Assembly (NCBI GenBank): GCA_964019155.1
Contig: OZ025243.1
Coordinates: forward strand, 19,883,533 to 19,947,532
Origin: Osedax fenrisi
Lineage: Eukaryota; Annelida; Polychaeta; Sabellida; Siboglinidae
Length of the DNA stretch: 64,000 nucleotides
Direction: 5' to 3'
A model generated the notes under the pieces. It was not told the DNA's origin, searched no databases, and saw only the letters and a list, made by a program, of their open reading frames with translations. A program made the position numbers and the translations under genes. The first letter of the stretch is position 1. Each line of letters opens with the position of its first letter. Positions 1 through 14,214 of this stretch are shown in pieces.

Positions 1-525
1 AGACCTTTCTCCCCCCTCATCGTATATTACTAAACTACAAATTCTTCAAAATTCTATAGCTAGGTGTATATTCAACATACCAAAATACTCCCACACTCAT
101 ATATCTCCATTCTTAGTTAAACTCCACTGGCTACCTGTACGCCATAGAATCCTATATAAAACTCTACTACTGGCTCATAAAGCAATCCACCATGACTCTC
201 CTGACTACCTAGCATCCCTACTCAAACTTAAATTACCAACTAGTACCACTACACGCTCCACCAATACGTTTCTACTTCAACTTCCTCCTAAACACAAATT
301 ACATTCAACCAACACTCGAGCATGGGCAATATCCGTCCCATACTCGTGGAACACTCTCCCCACATCCATCCGTACTACACCATCAACTCCCAACTTCAAG
401 AAACTACTGAAAACCTACCTATTTAATATGAAACATTAACTTAATATATATATGGACGGCCGATTGCTTTATAAGCACAGTTTGCAGTCCGAAAACCGAA
501 AAATGTAAAATGTATGTATGTTCAA
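1..525 (+). mobile_element. CR1/L2-like LINE, 3' end (family A, copy 1)
   Basis: One frame is open from base 2 to a TAA at 437-439. It reads as the C-terminal end of a non-LTR reverse transcriptase, with the CR1/L2-type block LHWLPVRHRILYKTLLLAHK and an ending FKKLLKTYLFNMKH. The 3' UTR follows (GGACGGCCGATTGC...CCGAAAACCGAAAA) and ends in a TGTATG-like tail near 520. The window edge truncates the 5' side. A near-identical copy lies on the minus strand at 50606-51420, which confirms the 3' boundary. No frameshift is visible in the part present, unlike copy 2. The clade is inferred from the C-terminal motif only. Confidence 0.85.
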
Positions 526-779
526 TTGTTTATATATATATAATTATATAATTATATATACTTCACCGTCCTTTTTTGATCCTCTTCCTTTTTCTGTCCT
601 TACAAAATATCCATGCTTCCTATTATAGGTAAACTTTTCGAAAAAAATATATCTAAGCAAATCATCAATTATATAAATAATAATATCCCTTTTTGATATA
701 TACCAAAGTGCATATAATAATGAACATAATATTGAAACTGCTTTGCTCGCTACCATGAATGATATATATTACTCTTTAG

Positions 780-2370
<1,591 letters not shown>

Positions 2371-2565
2371 AATTGAATGAATATTTATTATGAATTTTTC
2401 AAGTTTGATTTAGTAATAATATATAACAATATGTAGTGATAAATTCATAAAACGACAACAAAACATAGACAGTACACATATAAAAATAACAATAGTAAAT
2501 TAGAAACGTATTACATGTGCCGGTGATAAAAACAATTAATAATTAAAATTAATAATTTATAAAAT

Positions 2566-2566
<1 letters not shown>

Positions 2567-2622
<56 letters not shown>
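2567..2622 (+). repeat. (TA)n microsatellite
   Basis: An almost pure AT dinucleotide run interrupted by one TAC, lying just downstream (in minus-strand terms) of a LINE fragment. Confidence 0.9.
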
Positions 2623-2631
2623 AAATAAATA

Positions 2632-2812
2632 TTAAGTTATAATTTTTTTAATATGATTTTTAAAGGTATATAAACTATATGCTAATACAATATGTTCATC
2701 AAGACCAATCCAAATTTTAGCTATTCGATTATTTTGTAGATTTTTTGTTACATTTAGTTTACATGTATTCATACTAATTGCAGAGAATGGCCTCTGGTAT
2801 TGTAGTTGGTCT
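2632..2812 (-). mobile_element. LINE C-terminal fragment
   Basis: On the minus strand the frame ends at a TAA (2632-2634). It reads as a non-LTR reverse transcriptase C-terminus, with YQRPFSAISMNTCKLNVTKN followed by RIAKIWIGLDEHI and a final FKNHIKKII. This matches the usual ending of LINE ORF2 (R..FS...T......RIWN.LP..I...). Only about 60 codons survive, and a TTA microsatellite abuts the upstream side. It is not clearly the same family as the element at 780-1970. Confidence 0.6.
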
Positions 2813-2815
2813 TTT

Positions 2816-2817
2816 TG

Positions 2818-2888
<71 letters not shown>

Positions 2889-2935
2889 ATTATTATTTTT
2901 TTTATTATTATTATTATTTTTTTTATTATTATTAT
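2816..2935 (+). repeat. (TTA)n microsatellite
   Basis: A second TTA-triplet tract of about 120 bp with T-run interruptions, adjoining the minus-strand LINE fragment. Confidence 0.9.
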
Positions 2936-2940
2936 AAAAG

Positions 2941-3900
2941 TATGCATCTAATAGTATACTATATTTAACATCTAAGTAGAAACATTTATTGCACAGTAAT
3001 ATATTTACAGTTACATTGTTTTAAAAAGTGGTAATATTCCTTAAATTTTACATGGAAATGCGAGAAATTAGATAAATATTTTATTAGAAATATACGATAT
3101 GTTAAAAATAAATTAAATCAAATCCGTTTAAATTAAATAAAAATTAAATTTCAAACAAATTACTATTTTAAACGTGTTCATTATTATTATACATTTCTTC
3201 CATAATATTCGTTATATGCATAATGTTATCCATTCAATATTTACTATTTAGCATCTAAATAAGAACTACTCACAATGATAATATTATAAAAAAATGTATA
3301 ATAGAATATTATGCTTATTATTATTGGCGTTAATATATAAAGGTTTGTACTTCATACCACATCAACTAATAGTTATATACTTAAGCACTAGAGTAATATT
3401 ACAATCTACTTATATATTATTCTATATTTAAATAGCTTCCTATTATTTTATATAAAATTATACAATAATTCATAGTATAATAGATTTATTTATTATGTAG
3501 TATATTATTTAATATATAATACATTACCGCACGGGAGTATCTCCATATTACATAATAAGTTTACCTCTCACCGTGTTACGTATCCTCTCAAACGAGTATG
3601 TATGTATACCGGTCTCTCTTTATAGGTTCTATGGTTTATAAATGCTACCTATCTTTATATCCTATGTATATATTACAATACAATCAACAATATATCAAGT
3701 AAATGTGGATTAAACAGAGATGTGGACATGTAGGTACGACCGCCGATGAGAACTAGCTCCGACTTGATACGTGTCCTTTAAGCGTTTGTTTACGTTTTGA
3801 ATTACTAACCGCGTATCTTCTTTATTATCGCCCAGTTGACGTCTTACACCTACAACTTAGAACAGCTATACCCTCGTTTATATCTCACAATTACGGATTA
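2941..3900. other. AT-rich stretch upstream of the EGF gene, no gene seen
   Basis: Mostly low-complexity AT sequence to about 3530, then moderately GC-richer sequence to 3900. A good splice donor (GAA|GTAAGT) sits at 3913/3914 and a T-rich acceptor (TGTTTTAG) ends at 4007. A non-coding 5' exon of the EGF/TM gene could therefore end at 3913. I see no convincing coding exon or TATA box. Confidence 0.4.
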
Positions 3901-4032
3901 GTATCACTGCAGAAGTAAGTGACATCACGTAACGTAAATAACTTTCGGTATTAATACGTTGTACATATCGTGTCGGTATACACATAACTATCATACTTGT
4001 GTTTTAGTTACTATGGTTAACTATTTAATAGA

Positions 4033-4164
4033 ATGCATATTTTAATTATATTGTTATTATTATTATTATTAGTTGAATTATTATTATTATTGGCATTATT
4101 ATTCGTGACCTTATTGGCTATATTATTGTTACTGTTAGTCTATGTACAATCAGACGATAACCTA
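4033..4164 (+). CDS. Putative signal-peptide exon of EGF/TM gene
   Basis: From ATG at 4033 a 44-codon frame encodes a very hydrophobic, Leu-dominated stretch (MHILIILLLLLLLVELLLLL, then ALLFVTLLAILLLLLVYVQS) that could act as a leader or TM segment. It is in the same frame as the EGF exon that follows, but a TAG at 4165-4167 interrupts. Either a very short intron removes the stop (phase-0 GT at 4105, 4138 or 4144 to the AG at 4166-4167), the allele is broken, or this is only a TTA microsatellite that mimics a leader. A T-rich acceptor just upstream (AG at 4006-4007) favours a real exon. Confidence 0.4.
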
Positions 4165-4167
4165 TAG

Positions 4168-4318
4168 ACAACCACCACCTCAATAGATACACGCGGAGAG
4201 AATGCTAAGGAATGCAGTAATTTGGCGGAATGTGAAAGTGGTTTAAGGTGTCTGTTAGGTTATTGTAAACATGAATGCCCAGTTGGGTATACTGGAGAGA
4301 ATTGCGAGATTTTTAATG
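4168..4318 (+). CDS. EGF-like domain exon 1 of a small membrane protein
   Basis: Read with codons starting at 4168 the exon gives a Thr-rich linker (TTTTSIDTRGENAKE) and a six-cysteine EGF-like module ending CPVGYTGENCEIFN. The domain's final GxTGENC pattern is classic. It ends in phase 1 (AAT G) at a GTAATA donor at 4319. Two acceptors are possible: AG at 4166-4167 (phase 0) or AG at 4185-4186 (phase 1, exon start 4187). The latter matches the AT-start, phase-1 layout of the next two exons. GC content is well above the surrounding AT repeats. EGF modules of this kind act extracellularly in protein-protein contacts. Confidence 0.7.
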
Positions 4319-4723
4319 GTAATATATATATATATATATATATATAAATTTATATATATATATATATATATATACTAATATAATTAATATAAATATAATG
4401 ATATTGTATATAAGTAATATAGTAATATTTCCATATTTATAACTATATATAATTATATATTTCCGATAAAACCCTGTGTATATTTAAAGGTATACGTAAA
4501 CGTATGTTTAAGAGTATATGTATATTCGTTTTCATACATATGTGAGTTTTAGTATTTTTAAAATATATTAACAAAGATTTTCCGAAGAAATACTTCTTTT
4601 ATATTAATCTGAAATATAATATTTATCGAGTATATATATTGAGCTATAACTCAATTCTATAGTTTATTATCTATAGAATATATCAAATATGAATTATAAA
4701 TGTTCATTGATAGCCATACTTGT

Positions 4724-4780
<57 letters not shown>

Positions 4781-4793
4781 GTGTTGCGTATAG

Positions 4794-4901
4794 ATACGAT
4801 CTGTGACTCGAAGCCCTGTAAGAACAACGGCATATGTAGCGTGCGCAATAGGGAGGTAGTCTGTGCTTGCGGTAAATCTTACGTCGGCTCCTATTGTGAA
4901 G
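4794..4901 (+). CDS. EGF-like domain exon 2 of the same protein
   Basis: A phase 1-1 exon between a TATAG acceptor and a consensus GTAAGT donor. It encodes one EGF-like repeat: CDSKPCKNNGICSVRNREVV then CACGKSYVGSYCEG, with the C-x4-C-x5-C ... C-x-C-x8-C spacing and a well-kept NNGxC motif. The split codon G|AT with the previous exon gives Asp, so the reading frame runs through without a break. It lies 475 bp after exon 1; the intron is mostly (TA)n. No Ca-binding DxNE motif is present, so this is probably a non-calcium EGF. Confidence 0.8.
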
Positions 4902-6429
4902 GTAAGTAATGTCCTCCGTCAAACTAATCATTATATGTATGTGTATTACTAACTGTGATGTTGTGTGTATGCATATGTGTGTATATATGTGGGTATGTGC
5001 ATGTATGAATGTATACATTTATATATGTGCACTATTTACTTTTATTATGCATTGTTTATTTAATGAGGGAATGATAAAACTTATTTTAGTACACGAAATA
5101 TAATTATAGAACATTTCGAATTGTAATTAAATTTCATATTCCAAGTATTCCATTATTAAGATAATATATTTGCATTCTTGTAATTACAAATTTAAAATCG
5201 TTTATTTAAATACTAATTAGTGATTTATTAATGAATACATATATGTATGAAATGCAATATGTAAGTATGTAATATATAGTTGTATTTTGATATATATATA
5301 TGTGTGTGTATGTTAATATACGTAATAGGTAACATTAATAATATCTATAATAGGAAAACTATTTATATTTACACTTTATATTAAAATAGGTGTGTATACA
5401 ATTTTAAAATTTTATAAACATACTATAGACATATTATTCAGAGTTTAAGAAGTTATTTGGTGAATTTTCAAAATTCTAACATTTCAAAAATTCTGTTTTT
5501 TTCTAAAAATATCCGTTATATCCGGCGATGATATCTTCTTTATCCAATCTGTCATTCATACATACAATATATAATTAGTTACCATATAAAACTAAATTAT
5601 GCACTATTAAGATATAATAAATATACTTTAATGATTGGGTAACCAGGTAGAAGAGGAACACGTAATCAATTTCTATAACTATATAAATCAATCTATAATG
5701 CAAAAGTTATTGATTATTAAATTAATAAAATCTATTATATTTTATTATTTTGTAATCATCTAACATTTAATATGTAAGTTTTCTGGAGGATCAATATATA
5801 TATATATTGACATATAACAATTGTTATATCTATAGAACCCTTTTAGGGTTAACGTGCAAACTTCAGATAGCACACGAACCCGAATTTTTTCCCATACACT
5901 AAATAATTATAGATTATATTTTGTTACATTTGTAATAGTATATATATAATATAAAATACATAATAGTAAATCAACATAAAATCATATTTACAACTGTTTG
6001 AATTTGTATACGTGTATATGTGTATGCTTAAATAACATATAATATATTAATCATGGCGTATGGTTTATTATAAGTTCATATATTACCTATATCAGTTAAT
6101 CTGACATTATCTAGTTATATTCGTAGTTGTGTATTCAGATAATTGTTCATTAATAAGTTCCTATAGGATTTCATTATATATGTCATGTTATAACGTCACG
6201 TTATTACAATAGGATATTTATTTATATATTAATTATTGTTGAAGTACATACCATTTTAATTGTACACATGCCTGAGTTATTGTTAATTATGTCCTGTTAT
6301 GTTATGCTTACTACTATTATATACCATGGCAGTTAATTCGTAGAGATTGTATTTACTATTATAATAGTATATTATTAAATATATTTTGCAAGAACTATTA
6401 ATTTATCATGTTATTATTTAGATAATTAA

Positions 6430-6776
6430 CTTGTATTATTAATTTAAAAAATAATAAAAATAAATAAATTAATTACTAATTAAATTATATTAAATTATTC
6501 ATAAAATTAATTATAAATAATGTAATTGTAATTTATCTGATTAGTTCATTAATACTATATAGTTTATCTAGTGGTATATAGGGTGTCCGTATTATAACAT
6601 TGGTACCGAATACGGACACCCCCATTATCTATGGAATTAAAAGATTACATAATATTTTAAAATCACAATAATATCTATAATCATATAATATTAATATATT
6701 GTAATTTTTGAATACAAATATTGTGTCATAAAATATTAAGACAATTTATAATTAAAGTGTCCGTATTAGGTACTAA
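6430..6776 (+). mobile_element. 'CGGACA' TIR element, 5'-truncated copy
   Basis: Matches the right part of the family: TTATCTAGTGGTATATAGGG, a hairpin block with GTGTCCGTATT and GAATACGGACACCCCC, then ATTAATATATTGTAATTTTTG and GTGTCCGTATTAGGTAC at the right end. It lies in the long intron between EGF exon 2 and the TM exon of the plus-strand gene. Confidence 0.7.
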
Positions 6777-7256
6777 TTAGTAACGTTACTTTCCATTACT
6801 ATTATTTTATTATAAGTAATTATGAAATTGTATATGTATTAAAATATATGATTATATTATATGTACTTAAAACATATATTAATATATAAGCAATTCATAA
6901 TGATTAATTAATTATACTATTATTATTATATTACTATTCTATATATATATATATATATATCAATATATAATATTAATTAACATTATGTCTTAAATGGTAT
7001 CATAGACACATTATAATAAATAATAAAACATATACATGTTATTTAATAGTATGTAATGAAATATTATGTAATATCCATATATATTATATAATATAAACTA
7101 TATAATTGTATGTACATATTATATATATATATATTATTGTAATATTATACTATATATGCTATTATATATATATATATATATATATGATATTTCTATGTTA
7201 AATATATAAATACTATAGTATAAGTTAACCTATACTAATCGCGTATCTATGCTCAG

Positions 7257-7486
7257 ATAAACGTAAACAACCGGTAACCATGACGATACTGGGCCTGGGT
7301 AACAACGCCGGTCACGTGTTATTGATCTGTATCGGGGCCATGGTAGGTATCACTATCTTCCTGTTGATATTCTTCTACATCTGCTGCTACCTATGCGAGT
7401 TAGTAGCCACGCCCACACCGCCCCATCGCTGTGATTGTAGGCGTAACCATATCAATGATGTGCATAGCGGTTGTCATGGTTACTAG
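7257..7486 (+). CDS. Transmembrane and short cytoplasmic tail exon (EGF/TM gene, last exon)
   Basis: The acceptor GCTCAG ends at 7256. The phase-1 start (G|AT, AAA, CGT) continues the EGF frame, giving DKRKQPVTMTILGLGNNAG, then a strong membrane segment HVLLICIGAMVGITIFLLIF followed by FYICCYLCEL, then a short Cys/His-rich tail ending HSGCHGY and a TAG stop at 7484-7486. The segment is GC-rich with mixed codons, unlike its flanks. The joined protein would be leader, two EGFs, one TM helix and about 30 cytoplasmic residues, with several juxtamembrane cysteines that could be palmitoylated. Starting at the internal ATG 7280 is also possible but ignores the splice-phase match. Confidence 0.7.
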
Positions 7487-7534
7487 GCGTTGTACGGCGT
7501 ACGTTACATTGTATAACTATAGCTCTAGTTGCTG

Positions 7535-7600
7535 TATATCTCCTTACCTCTCCTTATATATCCATACATCTCCTTATATTTCCTTATATCTCCCATTCGA
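7535..7600 (+). repeat. Pyrimidine-rich TCTCCTTATAT minisatellite in 3' UTR
   Basis: Repeats of TCTCCTTATATATCCATACA-like units directly after the EGF/TM stop codon, probably within its 3' UTR. Confidence 0.6.
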
Positions 7601-7702
7601 GTTATATGTGTTCTCTCTCCACACTCTATCTTTCCAAATCAATTCATATACATCATTCCTTATATCCCTATAAATGTGTAAAGGTCTGTGGGATATATAT
7701 AT

Positions 7703-7708
7703 AATAAA
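7703..7708 (+). terminator. Candidate polyadenylation signal AATAAA
   Basis: A canonical AATAAA about 220 bp after the EGF/TM stop codon, with a second AATAAA at about 7721. It would end the transcript near 7725-7745. In sequence this AT-rich the hexamer is common by chance. Confidence 0.3.
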
Positions 7709-7958
7709 AGTAGGCAAAACAATAAATACCATTACAAATAATTAAATTAAATTGAATAAACCGTAAGGAAATTAATAAATAAAATAATAATGACCAACAA
7801 TATTAGTATTACAGGTTACAACCTATAGTTTTGATCACCTTATAAGATCAATGTCTTGAATATTTTATGTGATTTTATGAATCTAATATGGGGAGTGAAT
7901 TCTATAGCTTAGAACCAATATAACTCAGGGCCCGAGTATTAATTTTTGATATATATAT

Positions 7959-8258
7959 TGTTATTGTTATTGTTATTTTTATTTGGTGGAGTCCTTTCAT
8001 CCCATCCAGGAACTTAGATGAAGTTTTCACTTATAACCATATATGGCTCTAATGTCCCTTTGAAGCCGCTCTCATGTTAAGGCATCCATTGTTTTAACGA
8101 GAGCCGGTCATTTATGTACACACAATTATATAAGATCACTTCTAAATAATATTTTAAGATCCATTTTATAAAATTAATTAACAGTCCGGACGAGGCTCGA
8201 ACCCGTGTCCTACTGCTTGTGTGTCTGATGCCTTAGCCACTGAGCCACACATGCAGTT
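7959..8258 (-). mobile_element. tRNA-derived SINE (copy 1, near full length)
   Basis: On the minus strand the element starts with a tRNA-like head: A-box-like TGGCTCAGTGGCTAAGG and B box GGTTCGAGCC. A ~200 bp body follows (GACCGGCTCTCGTTAAAAC..., CATGAGAGCGGCTTC, GGGATGAAAGGACTCCACC). The tail is (AACAAT)n-like. SINEs of this type are copied by pol III and moved by a partner LINE. This is the most complete of five copies in the window (others at 15148, 26779, 32490, 38797). Confidence 0.85.
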
Positions 8259-8301
<43 letters not shown>

Positions 8302-8436
8302 CAGTATATACTGATTTATCTCTACTATAAGTAATTATTATAACAAACTGGCTAGAAATTGATAAATACGATATAAATTTTATAAGAGATGTATTACAAC
8401 TATAGTTTTAACACTATAGTGTGTAAAATATATATA

Positions 8437-8665
8437 GGGGAAAGTGGACACCTAATACGGACACTTTAACAATAAATGGTCTTAACATTTCATGACTCAT
8501 TATTTTTATTCAAAAATTACAATATATTAATATTATATGATTATAGATATTATTTTGATTTTAAAATTTTATTTAATATTTTAATTCCATAGATAACGGT
8601 GGTATCCGTATTCGGTACCCATGTCCGAATACGGACACCCTGTGTTATAATACGGACCCCCTATA

Positions 8666-8706
<41 letters not shown>

Positions 8707-8822
8707 AGATAAACTAGGACATGGGTACCGAATATGGATACCCTGTGTTATAATACGGAAACCCAATATACCGATAGATAAACTATATATTATTCATGAA
8801 TCAATCAGATAAATAACAATTA
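8437..8822 (-). mobile_element. 'CGGACA' TIR element, inverted partial copy
   Basis: Begins with GGGGAAAGTGGACACCTAAT, an inverted form of the right terminus seen at 53155-54050, preceded by TA. It carries the family's internal hairpin block (GTATCCGTATTCGGTACCCA and the complementary CCGAATACGGACACC). The distal half is missing, and at 8823 the sequence passes into an RTE-like LINE. Confidence 0.75.
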
Positions 8823-8823
8823 C

Positions 8824-9560
8824 TTACTTACTTTACTTTAGTCCCGTGACTCGAGAATCGTATGGGGAACATAAACACTTATATGATAACTTCTCCAATC
8901 ACATCGGTTTAACGTCATTAGTAACAAATCCTCTAAGTTATTCGATATCCATTTGCAAATATTATTCATCCAGTTTAACCTAGGTCGTCCTTGCGATCTT
9001 TTTCCATCTACTTTACCGCGAAGAATCGTTTTGGCTAATGAGTTGTGTCGAGTGAAGTGGCCGAACCAACATAATTTCCGTCTCTTGACTATTGCGAGGA
9101 GAGGAACATAGTTTCCAACCAGTGACACAATTTTCTCTTTTACGATAACGTTTGTTACTTTTTGTCGGTTAGTGATATATCATTAGGTATACCTAAGAGA
9201 CGTCAATGCGATTTGTTTTCAAATGCAACTATTTTCTTCTCCAAGGATTATAGTATAGTCCATGATTAACATCCATATAGAAATATCGAGAGTACTAATG
9301 ATGTATATAGGTTGTACTTTAAGGTGACGTTAATCTTTTTGCTTGTCCAGATCTTGTCAATTCTTACTATTGCTGATGTTGCAGTAGCTATACGTATTCT
9401 GATTTCTCCTTCGCTTGAACCATTTTTTTAAGTGTAGCAACTAAGTACTTAAATTGATTTACTTCTTCCAGTTATTCTCCATTCATTATGATCTTAGCTT
9501 GTACATTAAACCGTCCGTATTATTTATCAGTTTAATGTTCGTATTCGGTTACTGTCCCTA
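8824..9560 (-). mobile_element. RTE/BovB-like LINE 3' fragment
   Basis: Minus-strand reading gives an RTE-type ORF2 C-terminus: RIRIATATSAIVRIDKIWTS near 9400, LVLSIFLYGC near 9290, VKRRKLCWFGHFTRHNSLAK near 9060, then GRPRLNWMNNICKWI near 8960, ending about 8838. The 'KRRKLxWFGHxxRHxSLxKT' and 'GRPRxxWxxNIxxW' blocks are hallmarks of the clade. It is interrupted by stops and frameshifts. The 96-codon open frame at 8838-9128 is only a surviving piece. Confidence 0.8.
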
Positions 9561-9792
9561 CATAATATTTACTGTTCGGCATGCATAAACCAAGGCGCTT
9601 TTTATTAATTGTAAACCCAATGTTAATTTGTGTACCATTTCGATTTGGGTATCAATTCATATCTATTTTGTCTTCATTATTTTTGTTTATTTATTGTTGT
9701 TGTTTACCTAATAAACTATATATTATTATTATTATAACAACCATAGATCTAGAGATAAACTATATAGCTATCTCTCTAGTACTCTCTCTCTA

Positions 9793-10301
9793 GCTCTCTC
9801 TCTAGCTCTATGATAACAATCCAATATAATGATAGATTAATGAATGATTAATATTTAACTTTAATAAATTGCAGAGAAACGATAGAAAAATTTGAAGAAA
9901 TAATGCCATCACGTTTTAATATATCATATATTATTATATAATATATACATATATCATTATTGCTATGGAATTTACCGTAAACATATTTACCTACCATGTT
10001 ATATCATATCGTTTAAGGGCACATCCCGTAGAGGCAGACACTTCAATTGAGAATTCATATTTATAAATCTGTAGATACTAAATCTAGAAAACAAATAATA
10101 CAACTATACAATTAAATTAAATTAAGAACATTTATAATTTCGCGTGCAAATACAAATGATAGCGGTGAGTTGAAAGCTTTTGAAATATTACAATACTTTG
10201 AAATTAATGTTTTATAGATTACATACATATCATGGCATAATTAAGCAATGTGATAGATACGTTACTAATAATGTTTACGTATGTTATCGATGTAGGGTAT
10301 A

Positions 10302-10343
<42 letters not shown>

Positions 10344-11570
10344 TATAAACTAGCCGTATGGTAAAATTCATAAATAACATGACAAATAACAATAAAATAT
10401 ATATTTAAAGGTGGGTTTAGTGTGACCTCTGTTCTATAAAATAGATTTTACATGTATTTAATATGAATAATAGTGGTCTACTAAAAATGTATTAACTATT
10501 TTTTAATTTATCAATTCACTACAATATTTAACATAGTGATAAATAATATATAGATATTAATAATTACATTTTTATAGAATATAAAAGATAATGTTCAATA
10601 TAAAATTATTGTAAATAATAAATTATTATTATTTGGAACATAAATGATAAATTAATGTATATTTTAAAATGTACTAATTATTAAATTAAATAAATACATA
10701 TATTATGTAGTACTATATATTCAAATTTTTCTGAAAATTTCAATTCGTTTAAAGCTTTATTGTAGGACTTAATAATGTTTGAATATTTGAAATTTGTCAA
10801 AATAATTATTTTTCATAAGTAAATTCATTCTAAGATTTACTATATAATGATGAACTTTATGAAAATGAAAAATTTATAAAATATATTTACAGACGATAAT
10901 TTATAAAATTATATCCACCCCGGATATTGATTATTTAAATGTATTTATATAATATTCTCTATTTTAGCTTTTAAAATACTAAAAACGATATTATATTCTA
11001 CATTATTATATTTTATTAATATTTTGTTTAATTATTATTATAATTTATATAAATGATATATTTTTAAAAGTTGTTTATTGTATAGTTATATTTTAAGTAA
11101 ACATATGGTTTATATATAATTTTAAAGATAATATTTGGTATTTTAATAATATAATATACAAATAATTTTAAACACAATTTTATCCTCAATTTTAGAGTTC
11201 GCACCTACCCTTAAGTGGATACATTTGTAAAATAATTTTAACACAACCTTGATATACCATTATCTGTGTATCTATGCAAATACACATCTTACTAAATTAG
11301 TATCTAAAATTCCGAGCTAATATAAATTATATATATATCAACCCTATTTCTATAAAATGTATGATACCAGCTGTCGAGTTAACATTTACTTATCTTAGTA
11401 ATTTTATTATGATTTATTTAAATCACAAATCAATATATATTCACTATGAAATCTAACTATTTAACCTCTATTATTATCATACATTTTCGCTCCCATTATT
11501 TATTATTATCGTTTGTTGTATTATTGTTATAACGATTATTATTATTAGTAATATTATAATTATCAGCTAA
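9793..11570. other. AT-rich intergenic stretch
   Basis: Apart from a (TA)n run that is the core of a palindrome at 10296-10347 (GGTATACCTATATA ... TATAGGTAT), this is low-complexity AT sequence with no exon-like GC island, no RNA gene and no recognisable element. Confidence 0.5.
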
Positions 11571-11578
11571 CTAACTAA

Positions 11579-13510
11579 CTAGTCCCATGACGAGTCGTCG
11601 TAGGGGGGTGATACTTCAAAACTTTAGAGCAAAACTTCTTCTAACTATAACGGTATTTCGTTACGTCAAGTAAGGACCGGGTAGACATACCGGCCCATTC
11701 ATAGACGTCGTCCATCCAATTCCTGTTAAGAGGACGACGGCGACCTTTTTTCCTTTTAGGCGACCCCTTCTCCAACATGACCTAGTAAAATAGTGTTTGC
11801 CAATGTATTATGGCTAGACACATAGCTAAACAAACTCATTTTTCTCCTTTTCCATTTCTGTAAAATACGTTCATATATGAAGCAATTCTATAGTTCATTT
11901 CCTCGTGGATATATACATTTTTCTTTTGTTGTCTATATGTGATTTTTAGCATTCTTTTATGTGATTTAGATTCAAAAGCATTCGATCGTTTCTTAGATTC
12001 TTCGAGAAGAGTCAATATTTCGCAGCTGTACAAAAGAGCGGATAGAATTACGTTTGAATTTAATTATAAAACTTATTTCTCTGCTTCTCATGATAATTTC
12101 CAAGCTTACCGTTATGGATGTGGCTGTAGAAATTATTATTGCTATTTAATTTTTCTATTAGGATTGTCCGTTAGTGTAACGCCTATTACATGTATTCGTA
12201 TCCGGATCATTGACAACAACTTATTTCCATTCCATAACTAGATTCGCTTTTTGCTAGCGAATCTATGATTTATTGTAGGTTATTAGATGAACCTTGTAGT
12301 ATTATTGAGATTAGTATTGCATACTATATTATATATATATACATATATACGTGACTAACCTAGTCCGGAGGTTCTTCATTTTCTGATCAATTGTAACGGT
12401 ATATGTATAATATGTATGTTTATATAAGGTGCTGCTAATAGGTGAATAATTAAGTAAGTGATATATATATTTTCAGATATTAGTGGGCGTGGCTTAGTCA
12501 CTATATATTATTAGAATAGGCGGATACAATAATAATACATCCCTCTACTAAGTATATAATATAAGTATAATACAAGTATAATAAAAGTAAAATAACAATA
12601 GGTATAAAATAATATTTCCGCCACAACTTTATGAACTTAATTTGTATTAAGCCTCGATAAGGCGATCTGGTGGTTTTACTTGCCTGCCAGATCTATTGGT
12701 GTTTAGTTTTCTTCTAGTTGTTAAGTGTTTTTCAGGCTTCTTCTTATATCACATATGTCGAGAATTTCATCCGTGATCCATGGTTGTTTCTTGACTCGAT
12801 ATTTGCCTAAGATGTTTTAAGCTGCTGTAGTAATTACGTTGTCAACATGAGTTTAGTTATCACTAGTAGAATATCTATCAATATTTAACTATCAGAGTTG
12901 TTCTTATAGTTCTTTTTCATACTTATATCTAACCGATTCATCTTTTAATATATCCAAATTGAATCTGCATCTATTACTGCGCTTGGTTTTCTGTGATAGA
13001 AGTTTTAATGTTAAGTTGCAGAGTACTGAGTCACGATCGCTATTAATCACAGCGCCTGCACACGTTCTCGTATTAGCTTTATCTATACACTTGATTTAAA
13101 CCGTTGCGGTGTCAGAATAAAATACATTTGATAATAGGTTAATCCATTCGGTGAATGCAATATTATTATACACGATTTATGTTGTGGATGTAGTATATGC
13201 TATTAAAGGAGGCTATATTTTGTTGACAATTCTAGAATGTCATCTTTGTTTGATAAATCCTGTTGAAAATTTACCAATAGCGTTTCCCCGATTATGTTTA
13301 CAACTTCTAACTATAGCATTCCAATCACCTTAGACGATGATAACATCTTTTTGGGTATTTTTTCTATGGCATCTTCAATTGTTTCGTAGAATTCTTCTAT
13401 AACGTTATCATCAAAGTCTGATGTTGGAGCATATACCTGTATTATCGTAATATGCATAGGTTGATAGAAGTTTGATTTAGAATAGCAGAAACAATCTATT
13501 TCGTGTTTGC
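11579..13510 (-). mobile_element. RTE/BovB-like LINE relic with endonuclease and 3' end
   Basis: Three minus-strand blocks lie in the right order. At 13510-13280 is an endonuclease remnant (MHITIIQVYAPTSDFDDNVI, then a GDWNAIV catalytic-type block). At 13060-12650 is the linker before RT (RFNLDILKDE, KKQPWITDEILDICDIRRSL). At 12150-11579 is the C-terminus (YSCEILTLLEE, RNWMDDVYEWAGMSTRSLLD, ending TTTRHGT near 11579). The central RT palm is missing and 12160-12640 is unrelated AT sequence, so this is an internally deleted, frameshifted copy. It is a different subfamily from the 8824-9560 element. Confidence 0.8.
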
Positions 13511-13834
13511 GTTAAATTATTTATAGTATAGTTTGTTAAGTTGATGAGTGTTTATTTAGTTCTTTTGTTATAGTTGTTGTTACCGTTGTTGATGCATTTG
13601 ATAATATTGTGCTTAATCCAGTAGCTGCAGCTACTAAGTCATGGCTTAACACATCCATCCTGGATTAATAATAACACAATCAGCTACGATATCATTCCTT
13701 CAAATATTATCACTATTTAAAAAATATTGATAATTCTTGCTAATAACCCATACAATTCTTTCGGAAATTGTTTTATTAATAAATCTATTCGTCTGTTTCC
13801 TTGTATAAATAGTTACAACAATAGTTATACTGTT

Positions 13835-14167
13835 GGGGTAAGTAACCTAAGGTGCCCGAATACGGACATTATCAGTATCACATAATAATACTATAGAATA
13901 AATGCAATGAATAAAATATGCATAATAATATAAATAGTTTAAATAAGTATTTTTTTATTTTTTAAATTAACATAATGTTGATATATCTAATATAATCTTG
14001 CTTATTACATTTTTAAATTATGAAACAAAATATTAACTTAAAACCTTATCAAAACATATAAAGATGTATTAATATAAAACATAACAATATATTATTAATA
14101 ACAAAAGCATTCTAAACATTATATACATAATTTCTATATTTGTTATCTAATAAGTATTAAGTTATAA

Positions 14168-14214
<47 letters not shown>

